A DNA stretch of 64,000 nucleotides from Devosia sp. Root413D1. Lineage in GTDB: Bacteria > Pseudomonadota > Alphaproteobacteria > Rhizobiales > Devosiaceae. The DNA is taken from NCBI RefSeq assembly GCF_001425235.1, contig NZ_LMEA01000007.1, positions 442,654 to 506,653 of the forward strand, in the 5' to 3' direction. Each line of letters starts with the position of its first letter. Position 1 is the stretch's first letter. The notes under the pieces are model-generated. The model had not been told where the DNA came from, searched no databases, and worked only from the letters and a program-made list of their open reading frames with translations. The translations under genes were made by a program, and so were the position numbers. Shown one piece after another: positions 26,802-35,897 of this stretch.

Positions 26802-29348
26802 CTAGCCCTCTTGGCGCCTTCGAACTCGACTTACAATCGCCCCAATGTCGCGAGAGCCCAACGGCACAGCAAACCTGTTCAGCCGTTGCGGGCTATGGAC
26901 ACCATGAGACATAGCGGTAACGAATATCTCAACTAACCCCTTGAGATGCACGTCTCTGAACATCGCCTGCTTCGGATCCGCCTTAAGTTCTTCCAACTCA
27001 GAAAGTGCGGCCTGCGCGAGTTTCTTGTGACGCGCCATTATCTGCCAGCGTTTCAGGCGAAGCTCGAAGCGATCATCGAACGCAATGGCAGCCTCGAGTT
27101 CCGCCACAGCTTCCTCCGGTTTCCCAGTGATTTCGGCGGCCTCGGACAGCACCTCATGATACGCGCCCATACCCCCCGGGTGTTGTCTGAGGTCGACTAG
27201 CGCATCGTCATACCGCCTTCTTAGATGTGCTGGTGCCTCGTCCGCTCGTTGAACACCTTGAAGCATCCATTGCAGGTAGATCCGACAGGTAGCGTGTTTA
27301 CTGAACACAGTCTGGCGCAACCGACCCCAAGCGAGTGCATACTTCTCCGCAAGTGCATAGTCGGGTTTCCTAGTGAGAAGGATGCACTTTATTAGTGGTC
27401 TGTATATCCTCTCGAGACGGCTGTCTTTGTCCAAATTGAACTGCAGTGCCTCTTCGTATTTCTGCTTGGCCTCATAGAACTTATGCTCGCTCTCCAACTT
27501 GAAAGCCTCTAGGTACGAAGCAAGCTCTCGGCTGTTCACGTTGCTGTTTAACAACTGTATGCAAGTCATTACGTCGTCATCGTTTCCGGTGCGGATCGCG
27601 GAAAGGCCAAAATAGCGAAGCAGCTCGGTTCTGGAAGCCTGAGAGAAGGAGTCTCTTGCAGCGAATGCTTTCTTCAGGAGTCGATATGCCGCCGAATGTT
27701 GGCGGGCATGATACAGCCGCACCCCGGCTTGAAACCAATGAGATGCGGAGACGAATTTCTCCACCGATTTGGGAAGTTCATCCTTGCCGCTCCAAAAGGT
27801 TGCCTGGATGCGCGACTCAATTCGTATGAATTCATTCTCAGTAGCGCCAAAGTCAAATGGTGATTTGGCAAAAGTCTCAATAACCGAGCGCCTCCACTCT
27901 ATAAGATCGGCGCGAACCAAGTGCCGTGCAAGCCTGCCAGCTAGAAATGGCGTCAGTCGATATAGTCCAGAGCTGTCCCGCTCTACGAAACCCAGCTTGG
28001 CGCACTTGGAAAGTGTCTTGAGGACAGATTCTTCTGCGTTCTCGAAAAGGCCGGCTAGGTCGCGAGCATCGCAAGGGCTGACATCGTTTAGGAACAGCAT
28101 CATTCTCTGACAATCGATGTCATCGTGTAGGCTGGCAAACGCCCAATCTACGTAATAAGCGATGGATTCCTGCGCCATATTTTTGGCATGGGCGATTAGC
28201 TCATCGATCTCGCTGAAATCGATCACGGAGCTCGTTGCCTGAGCAAGTGTCACCAGGAGTCCGATGTTACCTTGTGCTGCGTCGATAAGGTCATCCACTG
28301 CCTTTGCCGTCCATCTTTCTGGCTGACGGTCAAAGTGAGCCAAGAGCGATTCCGCAAATGGAACAACTTCGTAGTTGGAGAAGCCCGTAACTCGCTGTTC
28401 GGCCAACTGCTCGAAACACCGCTTTCTGCGTTCAATCGAAAGTGGCAACTGAGAGACGATAAACAACTTGGGGCGCGTGGCGGCCTCGAGAGACGACACA
28501 ACATCATCGAGCCATTCCGGCAGCTCTACATTGTTCTGCAGTATCTTGTCGTGGGTGAAGACTACATAGTTCCCCGATTCAAATATGCGATTGATCCTAT
28601 TGGATACCCCCTCGAAGGTGTTGGATTCGTCCGCGTCCTGCACCTGCGCCAGTCTGTTGATATCTGCGCCAAAACCTGCACTTTCGAGTTTGAGGCAAAT
28701 CTGTTTTGGAAGGGAGGCTGCGTTAATATCAACCGATATTGGTCGGCCGTTAGGCGCCATTGATTTGTTGAGCTGCTCCACAAGTGTGTGGCGGCCTGCC
28801 CCGGGAAAGCCAGAGATCCACATCGCAGGGAAGCATCTGAATCGCTCTTTCTGCACTGCGTTTCGCATGGGCTCGAGGATGTCGTCTCGGGGAAGTGTTG
28901 GATGGGCGGATTTCATCGCGGGCTCGATGAAGCGCTGGACGAGTTGGTTGGCATCCTCCAGGGACACGTTTGGGTGAGACGTTCTAACCTCGAGTAGATG
29001 AGCGAGGTCATCGAATATGGGTTTTAGGTCCGCTGACAGGTCATCGTTCCAAACGATGGGGAAGTCATCGAGACGCAGGATCAGCGACGACAAGGTGCCA
29101 TTGGCCATCAGTTCGGCCGCTTGACGGAGTTCTCGAATGCAGCCTTTGGCTTTGACGTAAGACCTGGACCAGAACACGACCAAGTATCTTGAGGCAGGAA
29201 GCTCGCGCCGTGAGATCTCGTCCCACATTTCGGCGCCCTCTTCTCCAGATGTTGAGTAAAGATATGCCCAGTCTGATGGCAGCGAGTTCCATATGGGTCG
29301 GGCAAAGCCTTCATCGACGGCGCTAACTGAGAGGAAGACAGGGCGCAT
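26802..29348 (-). CDS. TIR domain - P-loop (STAND-like) - helical repeat protein, candidate defence gene
   Basis: 848 residues; ATG at 29346-29348 with GAGGAG six bases before. Residues 1 to about 130 form a TIR domain: VFLSVSAVDEGFARPIW, then EMWDEISRRELPASRYLVVFWSRSY and GCIREL, where E73 matches the catalytic glutamate of NAD-cleaving TIR proteins. A P-loop NTPase follows, with GFPGAGRHT at 180-188 in which the usual Lys is Arg. A winged-helix-like stretch and an alpha-helical, TPR-like C-terminus (about 520-848) complete a sensor-switch-effector layout like STAND defence proteins. The gene has visibly lower GC and more A/T-ending codons than its neighbours, fitting horizontal transfer. 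Inference: the C-terminus senses an invader and the TIR depletes NAD. No named system can be assigned. Confidence 0.8.
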   Translation of the reverse strand: MRPVFLSVSAVDEGFARPIWNSLPSDWAYLYSTSGEEGAEMWDEISRRELPASRYLVVFWSRSYVKAKGCIRELRQAAELMANGTLSSLILRLDDFPIVWNDDLSADLKPIFDDLAHLLEVRTSHPNVSLEDANQLVQRFIEPAMKSAHPTLPRDDILEPMRNAVQKERFRCFPAMWISGFPGAGRHTLVEQLNKSMAPNGRPISVDINAASLPKQICLKLESAGFGADINRLAQVQDADESNTFEGVSNRINRIFESGNYVVFTHDKILQNNVELPEWLDDVVSSLEAATRPKLFIVSQLPLSIERRKRCFEQLAEQRVTGFSNYEVVPFAESLLAHFDRQPERWTAKAVDDLIDAAQGNIGLLVTLAQATSSVIDFSEIDELIAHAKNMAQESIAYYVDWAFASLHDDIDCQRMMLFLNDVSPCDARDLAGLFENAEESVLKTLSKCAKLGFVERDSSGLYRLTPFLAGRLARHLVRADLIEWRRSVIETFAKSPFDFGATENEFIRIESRIQATFWSGKDELPKSVEKFVSASHWFQAGVRLYHARQHSAAYRLLKKAFAARDSFSQASRTELLRYFGLSAIRTGNDDDVMTCIQLLNSNVNSRELASYLEAFKLESEHKFYEAKQKYEEALQFNLDKDSRLERIYRPLIKCILLTRKPDYALAEKYALAWGRLRQTVFSKHATCRIYLQWMLQGVQRADEAPAHLRRRYDDALVDLRQHPGGMGAYHEVLSEAAEITGKPEEAVAELEAAIAFDDRFELRLKRWQIMARHKKLAQAALSELEELKADPKQAMFRDVHLKGLVEIFVTAMSHGVHSPQRLNRFAVPLGSRDIGAIVSRVRRRQEG

Positions 29349-29405
29349 AAATAGCTCCTCACCAACTTGGCCTGCTTTGCATCTCAGGCCGGCATGCAAA
29401 AGCAG

Positions 29406-29463
29406 CGTGGTCCGAGCAAGCTCGGACCACGTCGATACTCAGTCAGTTGGCTGCTTCGATCAA
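29406..29463 (-). promoter_or_regulatory. Candidate promoter with overlapping perfect palindrome ahead of the TIR gene
   Basis: On the minus strand TTGATC (29463-29458) and GAGTAT (29440-29435) are separated by exactly 17 bases and would start RNA near 29428. A perfect 12-bp-arm palindrome with a two-base loop (29406-29431, half-site CGTGGTCCGAGC) covers that start point. It could be a repressor operator, a 5' leader hairpin, or the terminator of nrdJ, since GCTTTT follows it loosely. Confidence 0.45.
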
Positions 29464-29464
29464 C

Positions 29465-32400
29465 TCAGCTACACCCAGTCGTCGTCCCGCAGTCCTCGCA
29501 GACCATGCAGTGCCCGCTGACCTTCATCCGCATCGAATTACAGTTGCTGCACTGATCGCCCGTGTACCCCTGCATAAGCGCTTGGGCCCTGAGCTGGCCC
29601 GCGTCCTGTTGGGTCGGCGGGCTCGGGATCGGGTTCAGCTCGGCTTCGTTGAGCACGGTTGGGCTCGGTTCGATCTTCAGGGCCGTTGCGGCTTTCAGCG
29701 CCGTGACGGTTGAGGTCTGCATCGAGGCGACCGGGTTATAGGCCTGGGCGGCGGTGAGGCCGCCGGAGACCAGCATCAGGTTCTGGTCCTTCACCTTGCC
29801 GCGGGTCATCCCACGAGAAACCAGGTTCTGCGCCGGGATCGGGGCAGGGCGCTGGCCTTCGCCGCTCTGCGACAGCGCCGTCGGGCTGTCGGCGTGGACA
29901 TGCGCCAGGTCCTCGCGGTCGAGATAGGACACGGCGAGTTCACGAAAGATATAGTCGAGGATCGAGGTGGCGTTCTTGATCCGATCGTTGCCCATGACCA
30001 TTCCCGCGGGTTCAAAGCGCGTGAAGGTGAAGGCCTCGACATATTCGTCGAGCGGCACGCCATATTGCAGGCCGAGCGAGATCGAGATGGCAAAATTGTT
30101 CATCATGGCGCGGAAGGCAGCGCCTTCCTTGTGCATGTCGATGAAGATCTCGCCCAGCCGACCGTCGTCGAACTCACCGGTGCGCAGATACACCTTGTGG
30201 CCGCCGATATTGGCCTTCTGGGTATAGCCCTTGCGGCGGTTCGGCAGCTTTTCGCGCTCGCGGCTGACGCGCTCGATGATGCGTTCGACGATCTTCTCGG
30301 TGATCTGCGGCACGCGCGCCATCTGGTTGGCGGCGTTCAGCAGTTCGACCGCATCTTCTTCCTCGTCGTCCTCATCGGCGACCAGCGAGGAATTGAGCGG
30401 CTGCGAAAGCTTCGAACCATCGCGATAGAGCGCGTTGGCCTTGAGCGCCAGGCGCCAGCTGAGCTGGTAGGCCTCCTTGGCGTCGGCGACCGTCGCGTCG
30501 TTCGGCATGTTGATGGTTTTCGAGATGGCGCCCGAAATGAACGGCTGCGCCGCCGCCATCATCAGGATGTGGCTCTCGACCGAGAGGAAACGCTTGCCGG
30601 TCTTGCCGCAGGGGTTGGCGCAATCGAACACCGGCAGGTGTTCGTCTTTGAGGAAGGGCGCGCCTTCCAGCGTCATCGACCCGCAGACATGGATGTTGGC
30701 GGCCTCGATGTCCTTCTTGGAGAAACCCAGGAAGGCGAGGAGGTCGAACGTCATGTCGCCGAGCTGGGCGTCCGTCACGCCGAGGCTCTTCAGGAAATCA
30801 GCGCCAAGGGTCCACTGGTTGAAGATGAACTTGATGTCGAAGGCCGATTTGGTCGCCGCGTTGAGCGCGGCGATCTTCTCGTCGGTAAAGCCCTTGGCGC
30901 GCAGCGTCGAGGGGTTGATGCCGGGCGCCTGGTTCAGGTTGCCGTGGCCGACGGCATACGCCTCGATCTCGGCGATCTGCGCCTCGGAATAGCCCAGCGT
31001 GCGCAGTGCCGGCGGCACGGCGTTGTTGATGATCTTGAAGTAGCCGCCGCCGGCGAGCTTCTTGAACTTCACCAGGGCGAAGTCGGGCTCGATGCCGGTG
31101 GTGTCGCAATCCATCACGAGGCCGATGGTGCCGGTCGGGGCAATCACCGAGACCTGCGCATTGCGGTAGCCGTGGCGTTCGCCCAGCGTCAGCGCATCGT
31201 CCCATACCGCCTTGGCGCGGGTCGAAAGCGTGTCGTCGCCGATCGAGGCGTGGTCGAGCGCCACCGGGTTGATGCTGAGGCCCTCATAGCCGTCGGTCTT
31301 GCCGTAGGCAGCGGTACGGTGGTTCCGGATGACGCGCAGCATGTGCTTGGAGTTGCGCGGATAATCCTGGAACGGGCCAAGCTCGCCGGCCATCTCGGCC
31401 GAGGTGGCATAGGAGACGCCGGTCATCACAGCGGTGATGGCGCCGGCAATGGCGCGGCCCTGGGCCGAGTCATAGGGAATGCCTGAGGTCATCAGCAGGC
31501 CGCCGATATTGGCGTAGCCGATGCCGAGGGTGCGGTAGACGTAGCTGCGCTCGGCAATGGCCTTGGACGGGAACTGCGCCATCATCACCGAAACCTCGAG
31601 GACCACGGTCCAGAGGCGGGTGGTGTGCTCGAACGCCGCGACATCGAACGACGAGTCGGCGTTGCGATAGGGCAGCAGGTTCACCGAGGCGAGGTTACAC
31701 GCCGTGTCGTCGAGGAACATGTATTCCGAGCAGGGGTTCGAGGCGACGATCTCGCCGGCCTCGGGGCTCGTGTGCCACTCGTTGATGGTGGTGTGGAAAT
31801 GGATGCCCGGATCGGCCGAAGCCCAGGCGGCGTAGCCGATCTGTTCCCACAGGTCGCGCGCCTTGACGGTCTTGGTGACCTTGCCGGCCTTGGTGCGGCT
31901 CAACAGGTCCCAGGTCCCATCGGTCTCGACGGCCTTGAGGAAGTCATCGGTGACGCGGACGGAGTTGTTCGAGTTCTGGCCGGAGACGGTGAGGTAGGCT
32001 TCGCTATCCCAGTCGGTGTCGTAAACCGGGAAGTCGATATCGGTGTAGCCCTGGCGGGCGAACTGGATGACGCGCTGGATGTAGTTCTCCGGCACCAGCG
32101 CCTTCTTCGCCGCCTTCACTTCGCGCTTCAGCGCCGGGTTCTTGTTGACGTCAAAGCAATCGTCGCCGGTGCCTTCGCAGTTCACCGCGGCCTTCATGAT
32201 GGCCTTGAGCGCCTTCGACACCACCTTGGAGCCGGTGACGAGCGCCGCGACCTTCTGCTCCTCCTTCACCTTCCAGTTGATGTAATCCTCGATATCAGGG
32301 TGATCGATATCGATCACCACCATCTTGGCGGCGCGGCGGGTGGTGCCGCCCGACTTGATGGCGCCGGCAGCACGGTCGCCGATCTTGAGGAAGGACATAA

Positions 32401-33160
32401 GGCCCGAGGACCTGCCGCCGCCGGAGAGCTTTTCACCCTCGCCGCGGAGCTTCGAAAAGTTCGAACCGGTGCCCGAGCCATATTTGAACAGGCGCGCCTC
32501 GCGCACCCACAGATCCATGATGCCGCCCTCGTTGACGAGGTCGTCGGTCACCGACTGGATGAAGCAGGCATGCGGCTGCGGATGCTCGTAGGCGGATTTG
32601 GACGAGGTCAGCTTGCCGGTGAAGGGGTCGACATAGAAGTGCCCCTGGCCGGGGCCATCGATGCCATAGGCCCAGTGGAGGCCGGTGTTGAACCACTGCG
32701 GGGAGTTGGGGGCAACCCGCTGCGTGGCCAGCATGAAGCAGAGCTCGTCGAAGAAGGCGCGCGCATCTTCCTCGCTGGCAAAGTACTTGCCCTTCCAGCC
32801 CCAGTAGGTCCAGGTGCCGGCGAGACGCTCGAACACCTGGCGGCTGTCGGTTTCCGAACCATAGCGCTCAGCCTCGGGGAGCTTGGCCAGCGCTTTCTCG
32901 TCGGGAACCGAACGCCACAGCCAGCTCGGCACATCGTTCTCTTCGACGCGCTTCAGGATCTTGGCGACGCCGGCCTTGCGGAAGTATTTCTGCGCGATGA
33001 TGTCGGCAGCCACCTGCGACCAGGTCGAGGGGACCTGCATGCCCTCGAGCTTGAACACGATCGAGCCGTCGGGGTTCTTGATCTCGCTCGTCACCGAGCG
33101 GAATTCGATCCCCGCATAGGCGCTGTCATTGGCTTTCGTGAACCGACGTTCGATGCGCAT
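29465..33160 (-). CDS. nrdJ: Vitamin B12-dependent (class II) ribonucleotide reductase
   Basis: 1231-residue adenosylcobalamin-dependent enzyme that reduces ribonucleotides to deoxyribonucleotides in any oxygen condition. Visible landmarks are [18 protein letters not shown] near the N-terminus, the active-site loop [41 protein letters not shown] in the substrate site, and the C-terminal TSCPD/zinc domain ending [16 protein letters not shown], whose cysteines re-reduce the active site. The long form with this C-terminus is typical of Rhizobiales. I start at MRIERRFTK; the ribosome site is weak. No inteins or frameshifts are seen. Confidence 0.96.
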   Translation of the reverse strand: MRIERRFTKANDSAYAGIEFRSVTSEIKNPDGSIVFKLEGMQVPSTWSQVAADIIAQKYFRKAGVAKILKRVEENDVPSWLWRSVPDEKALAKLPEAERYGSETDSRQVFERLAGTWTYWGWKGKYFASEEDARAFFDELCFMLATQRVAPNSPQWFNTGLHWAYGIDGPGQGHFYVDPFTGKLTSSKSAYEHPQPHACFIQSVTDDLVNEGGIMDLWVREARLFKYGSGTGSNFSKLRGEGEKLSGGGRSSGLMSFLKIGDRAAGAIKSGGTTRRAAKMVVIDIDHPDIEDYINWKVKEEQKVAALVTGSKVVSKALKAIMKAAVNCEGTGDDCFDVNKNPALKREVKAAKKALVPENYIQRVIQFARQGYTDIDFPVYDTDWDSEAYLTVSGQNSNNSVRVTDDFLKAVETDGTWDLLSRTKAGKVTKTVKARDLWEQIGYAAWASADPGIHFHTTINEWHTSPEAGEIVASNPCSEYMFLDDTACNLASVNLLPYRNADSSFDVAAFEHTTRLWTVVLEVSVMMAQFPSKAIAERSYVYRTLGIGYANIGGLLMTSGIPYDSAQGRAIAGAITAVMTGVSYATSAEMAGELGPFQDYPRNSKHMLRVIRNHRTAAYGKTDGYEGLSINPVALDHASIGDDTLSTRAKAVWDDALTLGERHGYRNAQVSVIAPTGTIGLVMDCDTTGIEPDFALVKFKKLAGGGYFKIINNAVPPALRTLGYSEAQIAEIEAYAVGHGNLNQAPGINPSTLRAKGFTDEKIAALNAATKSAFDIKFIFNQWTLGADFLKSLGVTDAQLGDMTFDLLAFLGFSKKDIEAANIHVCGSMTLEGAPFLKDEHLPVFDCANPCGKTGKRFLSVESHILMMAAAQPFISGAISKTINMPNDATVADAKEAYQLSWRLALKANALYRDGSKLSQPLNSSLVADEDDEEEDAVELLNAANQMARVPQITEKIVERIIERVSREREKLPNRRKGYTQKANIGGHKVYLRTGEFDDGRLGEIFIDMHKEGAAFRAMMNNFAISISLGLQYGVPLDEYVEAFTFTRFEPAGMVMGNDRIKNATSILDYIFRELAVSYLDREDLAHVHADSPTALSQSGEGQRPAPIPAQNLVSRGMTRGKVKDQNLMLVSGGLTAAQAYNPVASMQTSTVTALKAATALKIEPSPTVLNEAELNPIPSPPTQQDAGQLRAQALMQGYTGDQCSNCNSMRMKVSGHCMVCEDCGTTTGCS

Positions 33161-33849
33161 TTGTCTATATATTCCCCAATAAAGCGGACAGGAAAGCCCG
33201 CGAGCCGCCAAGGACGGCTTCTGCCTCTTTGTATGACGCTGTCTAACTGACCGTGAAAAACGGCCTAGGAGCCCCGTTTGGGACCTTCAGCGAACTGTCG
33301 CCGCCGCGTGGTCCCGGTCGTCCGTCGTGCCGTCTGAACAAGCCCGGCGCAACCCCGAAAGGATGCGTCCGATGCTTCGAGTCGGTCAATGCCGAGGCAT
33401 GATCACAACATACAACTGCTAGTGGCATTGCCCGGATCCAACGGCTAAATCCAGTATCTCATATGTGGATTACGGGGAAAAGTTCCAACCCCGATTCGAC
33501 GCGTAAGAGGGTCAATTTTCGGTACCGCACCCTCGCGAACCGCTGGTGGAATCGGCGCTAAACCACGGGAAATCGGCCACTCTTTCGCCACCTTTGAGCA
33601 CCGCTTGAAGATGAACCGGCCGGGCTAAGTGAGGGGCAGTTTTCGGTGCGAATCCTGTCAAGCGCATTATTTCCGTCACAAATCGACGACCATACACAGC
33701 GCCCTCTGGTGGGGCGGCACACCATAGGTAGAGGGCAGGGCAGGCTCGCCTTTATGCTAGGCGGGTGCGCCCCGGCATGTTAGAGCCACAGGCAGAAATG
33801 GCGGGCGATTTGTCCCGCGCGAACGGCTTCTGAGACGGGTTCAGACGGT
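33161..33849. other. Intergenic region of about 690 bases upstream of nrdJ and NDUFA12
   Basis: This divergent interval holds the promoters of nrdJ (minus) and the NDUFA12 gene (plus). AT-rich tracts near 33160-33180 (TCTATATATTCCCC) and 33455-33470 (CATATGTGGATT) are plausible promoter or NrdR-type sites on the nrdJ side. I see no B12-box, so no cobalamin riboswitch is claimed. No convincing small gene is seen. Confidence 0.4.
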
Positions 33850-34275
33850 ATGGCGAACGGCGGCATGAAGGACTTCCTGATCGAGATTCTGGCCTGGTGG
33901 CGGGGCAACACCTGGGGCACGCGCCTCTGGATCGCCACGCAGGGCGAGTTTGTCGGCGAAGACGAGACCGGCAACCGCTACTACCGCTCCAAGAAGGGTT
34001 CGAAGCCCGGCCCCAACGGCTACGAGCGCCGCATGGTGATCTATGCCGGCGGCTATGCCGAGCCCACCACCATCCCGCCCGGCTGGTATGGCTGGATGCA
34101 CTATCGCACCAACACCCCGCCGACCGAGCAGGATTACACCGCCCGTTCCTGGCAGCTGCCGCACCAGCCCAACCTCACCGGCACCGCCGCGGCCTATCGC
34201 CCCGATGGTAGCCTGCTCAGCAAGGGCGAGCGCCCGCGCGTCACCGGCGATTACGACGCGTGGTCTCCAGAATAA
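33850..34275 (+). CDS. NADH:ubiquinone oxidoreductase accessory subunit, NDUFA12 family
   Basis: 141-residue homologue of the mitochondrial complex I B17.2 subunit, confined among bacteria largely to alphaproteobacteria. Hallmarks are LAWWRGNTWGTRLW, GNRYYRSKK, YERRMVIYAGGYAEPTTIPPGWYGWMHY and the tail QPNLTGTAAAYRPDGSLLS. It is expected on the matrix-arm (cytoplasmic) side of complex I. The GGT-free leader gives no clear ribosome site. The next gene (DUF2155) follows closely, as in other Rhizobiales. Confidence 0.95.
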   Translation: MANGGMKDFLIEILAWWRGNTWGTRLWIATQGEFVGEDETGNRYYRSKKGSKPGPNGYERRMVIYAGGYAEPTTIPPGWYGWMHYRTNTPPTEQDYTARSWQLPHQPNLTGTAAAYRPDGSLLSKGERPRVTGDYDAWSPE

Positions 34276-34295
34276 TCCCGACCATCGTTCAGCCC

Positions 34296-34715
34296 ATGCA
34301 GATGGTCCGCAAGGCAGTTGCCGTCGTTCTCGCCAGCCTTGCGCTGGCGACGCCTGTGCTGGCCGAAACGATCGCCAATCCGGTCGCCCAGTTCTCCGGG
34401 CTCGACAAGATCACCGGCCGCATCACCACGTTCGATGTCTACATCGATGAGACGGTGCAGTTCGGCGCGCTGCAGATCACCCCGCGCGCCTGCTATACCC
34501 GGCCACCCACCGAGACGCAGCGCACCAGTGTGTTCGTCGAGGTCGACCAGGTGAGCCTGAAGGGCTCGATCGACCGCATCTTCACCGGCTGGATGTTCGC
34601 CGACAGCCCGGCGCTCAACGCCATCGACCACGCGGTTTACGATATCTGGCTGCTCGACTGTAAGCAGAGCTCCGACGTGCCGCCGCCATCGGCGGACGCA
34701 GGTACGGGCGGGTAA
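34296..34715 (+). CDS. DUF2155 family exported protein
   Basis: 139 residues. A signal peptide (QMVRKAVAVVLASLALATPVLA) precedes the DUF2155 core: ARFSGLDKITGR-like AQFSGLDKITGRITTFDVYIDETVQFGALQITPRACYTRPPTE and VFVEVDQV, with WMFADSPALNAIDHAVYDIWLLDCK at the end. This is a conserved alphaproteobacterial periplasmic family of unknown function. A GTG at 34260 would overlap the upstream gene by 16 bases; the ATG at 34296 opens the signal peptide directly, so I prefer it. Confidence 0.85.
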   Translation: MQMVRKAVAVVLASLALATPVLAETIANPVAQFSGLDKITGRITTFDVYIDETVQFGALQITPRACYTRPPTETQRTSVFVEVDQVSLKGSIDRIFTGWMFADSPALNAIDHAVYDIWLLDCKQSSDVPPPSADAGTGG

Positions 34716-34761
34716 GTTCCTGGGTGCCTCTGGTGAGGCACCAAACTTGCCTCATCCGCCG

Positions 34762-34835
34762 TGTCATCCCGGCGAAGGCTCATGTGACTACGTCGTGGGA
34801 ATCCCGCAGCTCTGCTGCGGGAGCGATCGGCGCAA
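34762..34835. repeat. Half-unit palindromic repeat remnants
   Basis: GTGTCATCCCGGCGAAGG is the left half of the GTCATCCC-type repeat with no partner arm, followed by a separate small palindrome CCCGCAGCTCTGCTGCGGG. These precede the complete copy at 34865-34942. Confidence 0.55.
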
Positions 34836-34864
34836 TTGCTATCCGACAGCGCCCCAAACTCGGT

Positions 34865-34942
34865 GTCATCCCAGCGAAAGCTGGGACCCAACTCACAGCA
34901 AGCGCAAGCGGATGGATGGGTCCCAGCTTTCGCTGGGATGAC
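34865..34942. repeat. GTCATCCCAGC-type inverted repeat, copy B
   Basis: 26-base arms at 34865-34890 and 34917-34942 are perfectly complementary, and pairing extends four bases outward on each side (CGGT/ACCG). The spacer differs from the other two copies. It lies in the 385-base gap after DUF2155. Confidence 0.9.
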
Positions 34943-35100
34943 ACCGGTGGGTGGGGGACCGTCAGTGGCACGAAGTGATTGGACTGGCCGGTTGCCCCTG
35001 CGCGGCAAAACCGAACGGCCTCACCCACCGCAACCACGATCAAGTCGAGCGTCCGTCTCTTGCGCTTAGCTCCCCTCCATCACGACGAGAGGAGCCCAGA

Positions 35101-35598
35101 ATGCTCAGCACACCAGAGATCGTTACCCGCCCCGACCAGCCTTTCGCAGCCATCCGCGTCAGCCTCGACCGCGGCGAAATCCCCTCAAAGGCGCCGCCGC
35201 TGATCGGCGAGGTGGCCGGCTGGCTGGCCGCGCAAGGCGCCGCGCCGGTGGGCGCGCCATTCTTCAGCTATCTCGCAATGCCCGAGGACGGGCCGATGGT
35301 GATGGAGGTCGGTTTCCCGACGGCAACGCTGCTGGCCGGCGATTCGAGGGTCCGGACCGGCACCATCCCGGCCGGCCGCTTTGCGACGCTGATCCACACC
35401 GGACCTTATGACGGCCTCTACCAGGCCAATGTCGCGCTCGGCGAGTGGCTCGGGAAGCAAGGTATCCCCCATCCGATGCCGGAAGACGCCTCCGGCGAAT
35501 ACGACGCGGCCCTGCTGGAAATCTATGCCACCGACCCGGCCAATGAGCCCGACCCGCAGAAGTGGGAAACCGAAGTGGCGTTCCGGCTGGGCCGCTAG
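35101..35598 (+). CDS. GyrI-like small-molecule-binding domain protein
   Basis: 165-residue stand-alone GyrI-like domain (AraC effector-binding fold). VTRPDQPFAAIRVSLDRGEI, the central TGTIPAGRFATLIHTGPYDGLYQANVALGEWL and ALLEIYATDPANEPDPQKWETEVAF are the family pattern; the last includes the conserved glutamate of the pocket. These proteins bind or hydrolyse small hydrophobic or cationic molecules. GAGGAG precedes the ATG. It is flanked on both sides by dispersed repeats, so it is a single-gene unit. Confidence 0.85.
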   Translation: MLSTPEIVTRPDQPFAAIRVSLDRGEIPSKAPPLIGEVAGWLAAQGAAPVGAPFFSYLAMPEDGPMVMEVGFPTATLLAGDSRVRTGTIPAGRFATLIHTGPYDGLYQANVALGEWLGKQGIPHPMPEDASGEYDAALLEIYATDPANEPDPQKWETEVAFRLGR

Positions 35599-35707
35599 TG
35601 CCCTTCATGGATGAGTTGAACCACCGGCAGAGTCAGTGAGTGATCGCAGGTGGGTGGTATGGCACACGGTGGTCGAGCTGACCCACTGGCATCACCCCAC
35701 CTACGAT

Positions 35708-35784
35708 GTCATCCCAGCGAAAGCTGGGACCCAACGCGCCGCAGCGCAAGTGGGTAGATGGGTCCCAGCTTTCGCTGGGATGAC
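35708..35784. repeat. GTCATCCCAGC-type inverted repeat, copy C
   Basis: Perfect 26-base arms at 35708-35733 and 35759-35784 with a 25-base spacer, the same arm sequence as copies A and B. It occupies the roughly 300-base gap between the GyrI-like gene and the orphan binding-protein gene. Confidence 0.9.
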
Positions 35785-35897
35785 AGCCGGTGGTAGGGCC
35801 GGTACCGAGCCCAACCCTTGGGCCGGGCGCCTCATAGTGAATGCTCTAATCCGAGAAAAGTACCGGCCGGCCCGGGAGAGGAACCGGCCGGCCGGAG

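Noticed and set aside
33161..33849. Cobalamin riboswitch ahead of nrdJ
   Set aside because: No B12-box or matching core could be found on the minus strand.
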